Shown here in pieces: positions 63,206 to 64,000 of a DNA stretch of 64,000 bases; within the stretch, counting starts at the first letter, position 1, and each line of letters opens with the position of its first letter. The DNA is taken from NCBI GenBank assembly GCA_037447655.1, contig JBBHKE010000790.1, positions 64,001 to 128,000 on the forward strand. The letters run 5' to 3'. The notes beneath the pieces were generated by a model, which saw only the letters and a list, made by a program, of their open reading frames with translations, made no database searches and had not been told where the DNA came from. The position numbers were made by a program, and so were the translations under genes. The DNA is from Zygnema cylindricum. Its lineage: Eukaryota > Streptophyta > Zygnematophyceae > Zygnematales > Zygnemataceae.

Positions 63206-64000
63206 GCCTGCTTCACCTTTCAATCCACCGTAAGCACATTTCTGCCTTCGTGGAATTTTGACCTCATTTTTCGCCTCCAACTCCTCATCCAAGAGGAGCT
63301 CATCGTCCTCGTCCTCGGATTCCGCCTCAAGTACCTGTGTGACAAGGGCCTTTTTCTTTCCTCTCGGGGTACTACCGGTCTGCCCCTCCTTTAGTCGAAG
63401 CTCGGTTAGCTTAGTGCACTCTGCCATATAGTGCCCCGGTTTCTTACAAAAATGACATAAACCTTTGGGAGCCCTTGGTTCGAACTCGTCGGCCTGTTTT
63501 TTCTGCTCCCTACCCCTATAGTTTCCGACCGCTTTTCGGGAATCCCTGTTCCTCCAATCAGTCGCTGTTGCCAAGGCTTGGCCACTCTTTCCTCCCCTTC
63601 GGATCTCAATTGTATTCTCTTGAACGAGAATCATCCCTACCACTGAGTTCCATATCCACCTTGAGTCAGGCAAGTCCTGCACACGGTAAACTATGTTCAC
63701 GAACTCATCAGGTAACTTCATCAGTAAACAGTTAACCTTTTCTTTTTCACTAAAATCTTTTCCCGCACTCTGTAGCTCCATGAAGAGTGTAGCAAGCTCA
63801 TTGCAAAAATCCAACATGTTTCCCCCTTTGTATACATACTCCTTAACTTTCTGATCAGCCAACTGTTGTTGCTGAATCGTACCACTTCGGTATTGCTGAA
63901 TCTTTCCTGGTGAATCTGGTTCCTCCAAAACCCTGGAGGAATTCGAAGACTTGATGGACGGCGTAGGATGAAGTGCTTTGCCGTCATATTGTTGAAGTCC
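63203..64000 (-). pseudogene. M gag, rearranged, ends at amber before protease
   Basis: From 63928 to 63203, 241 codons are open: IQQQQLADQK, LPDEFVNIVYRVQ, IRRGGKSGQA, a complete CCHC knuckle (CHFCKKPGHYMAEC, about 63440), an acidic spacer, and KCAYGGLKGEAG, then TAG immediately before IIDSGAS. Upstream the order is scrambled: KHFILR is followed by the earlier PSSLRIPPGF segment, which then jumps to YRSGTIQQQQ. The N-terminus lies beyond the window. Confidence 0.8.

Larger units (their letters stand above)
59750..64000 (-). mobile_element. Copia element M (family II), runs off the window
   Basis: Minus-strand element: a truncated 3' LTR (59750-59985), then RNase H, reverse transcriptase, integrase, protease and part of gag to the window end. 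It faces truncated L head-on (L plus, M minus). Coding blocks are long compared with A, B and D, but there are frameshifts and a rearranged gag. Confidence 0.85.

Noticed and set aside
1-64000. CRISPR arrays, operons or prokaryotic mobile elements.
   Set aside because: No regular spaced direct repeats with unique spacers and no bacterial gene organisation; all long ORFs are Copia polyprotein parts.

Overview
The window is repeat-rich eukaryotic DNA. Most of it is Ty1/copia-type LTR retrotransposons, often inserted into one another. Between about 30.5 and 39 kb there is one non-retroelement island with a broken-looking, intron-containing gene, two DNA-transposon-like elements and many simple repeats. 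Nothing prokaryotic is visible. I cannot place the organism. GT-AG introns, an AT-rich background and a minisatellite containing GGGTTTA (the plant/algal telomere heptamer) are compatible with an alga, a plant or another protist, but this is weak evidence. Element names (Z, A, B, D, E, F, G, H, J, K, L, M) and LTR family numbers (I to IV) are mine.

Layout. 1-14931: a three-level nest. Plus-strand element Z is split by minus-strand A (372-13440), and A is split by minus-strand B (1888-8509). B's 3' LTR carries a 197-bp MITE. 14932-27824: minus-strand D, split by minus-strand E (15990-22443). 27825-28128: scraps of another D-like copy sharing D's 5' LTR. 28129-30465: 5'-truncated plus-strand H. 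30466-39000: palindromes, two TIR elements sharing one TA, exons of a possible GMA12/MNN10-like glycosyltransferase gene, and pyrimidine, purine, TA and 14-bp tandem repeats. 39000-50162: plus-strand J, split in its gag by F (39417-45844), the best-preserved element. 50163-51430: minus-strand fragment K. 53110-53660: an orphan LTR piece of a fourth family. 55007-59738: plus-strand L, truncated in reverse transcriptase. 59750-64000: minus-strand M, running off the window.

How the parts work together. Each element follows the Copia order LTR, gag, protease, integrase, reverse transcriptase, RNase H, LTR. The families share an unusual 5' design. The gag start codon lies inside the 5' LTR, after a leader without ATG in families I and II. 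The next codons are the primer-binding site itself, which is complementary to the anticodon region of initiator tRNA-Met, as in Drosophila copia. Only F could plausibly be active: it has both LTRs, a perfect 5-bp target duplication and two long ORFs in different frames. Several copies have an amber codon exactly between gag and protease. The LTRs also hold conserved hairpins and antisense tRNA-like boxes that merit attention.
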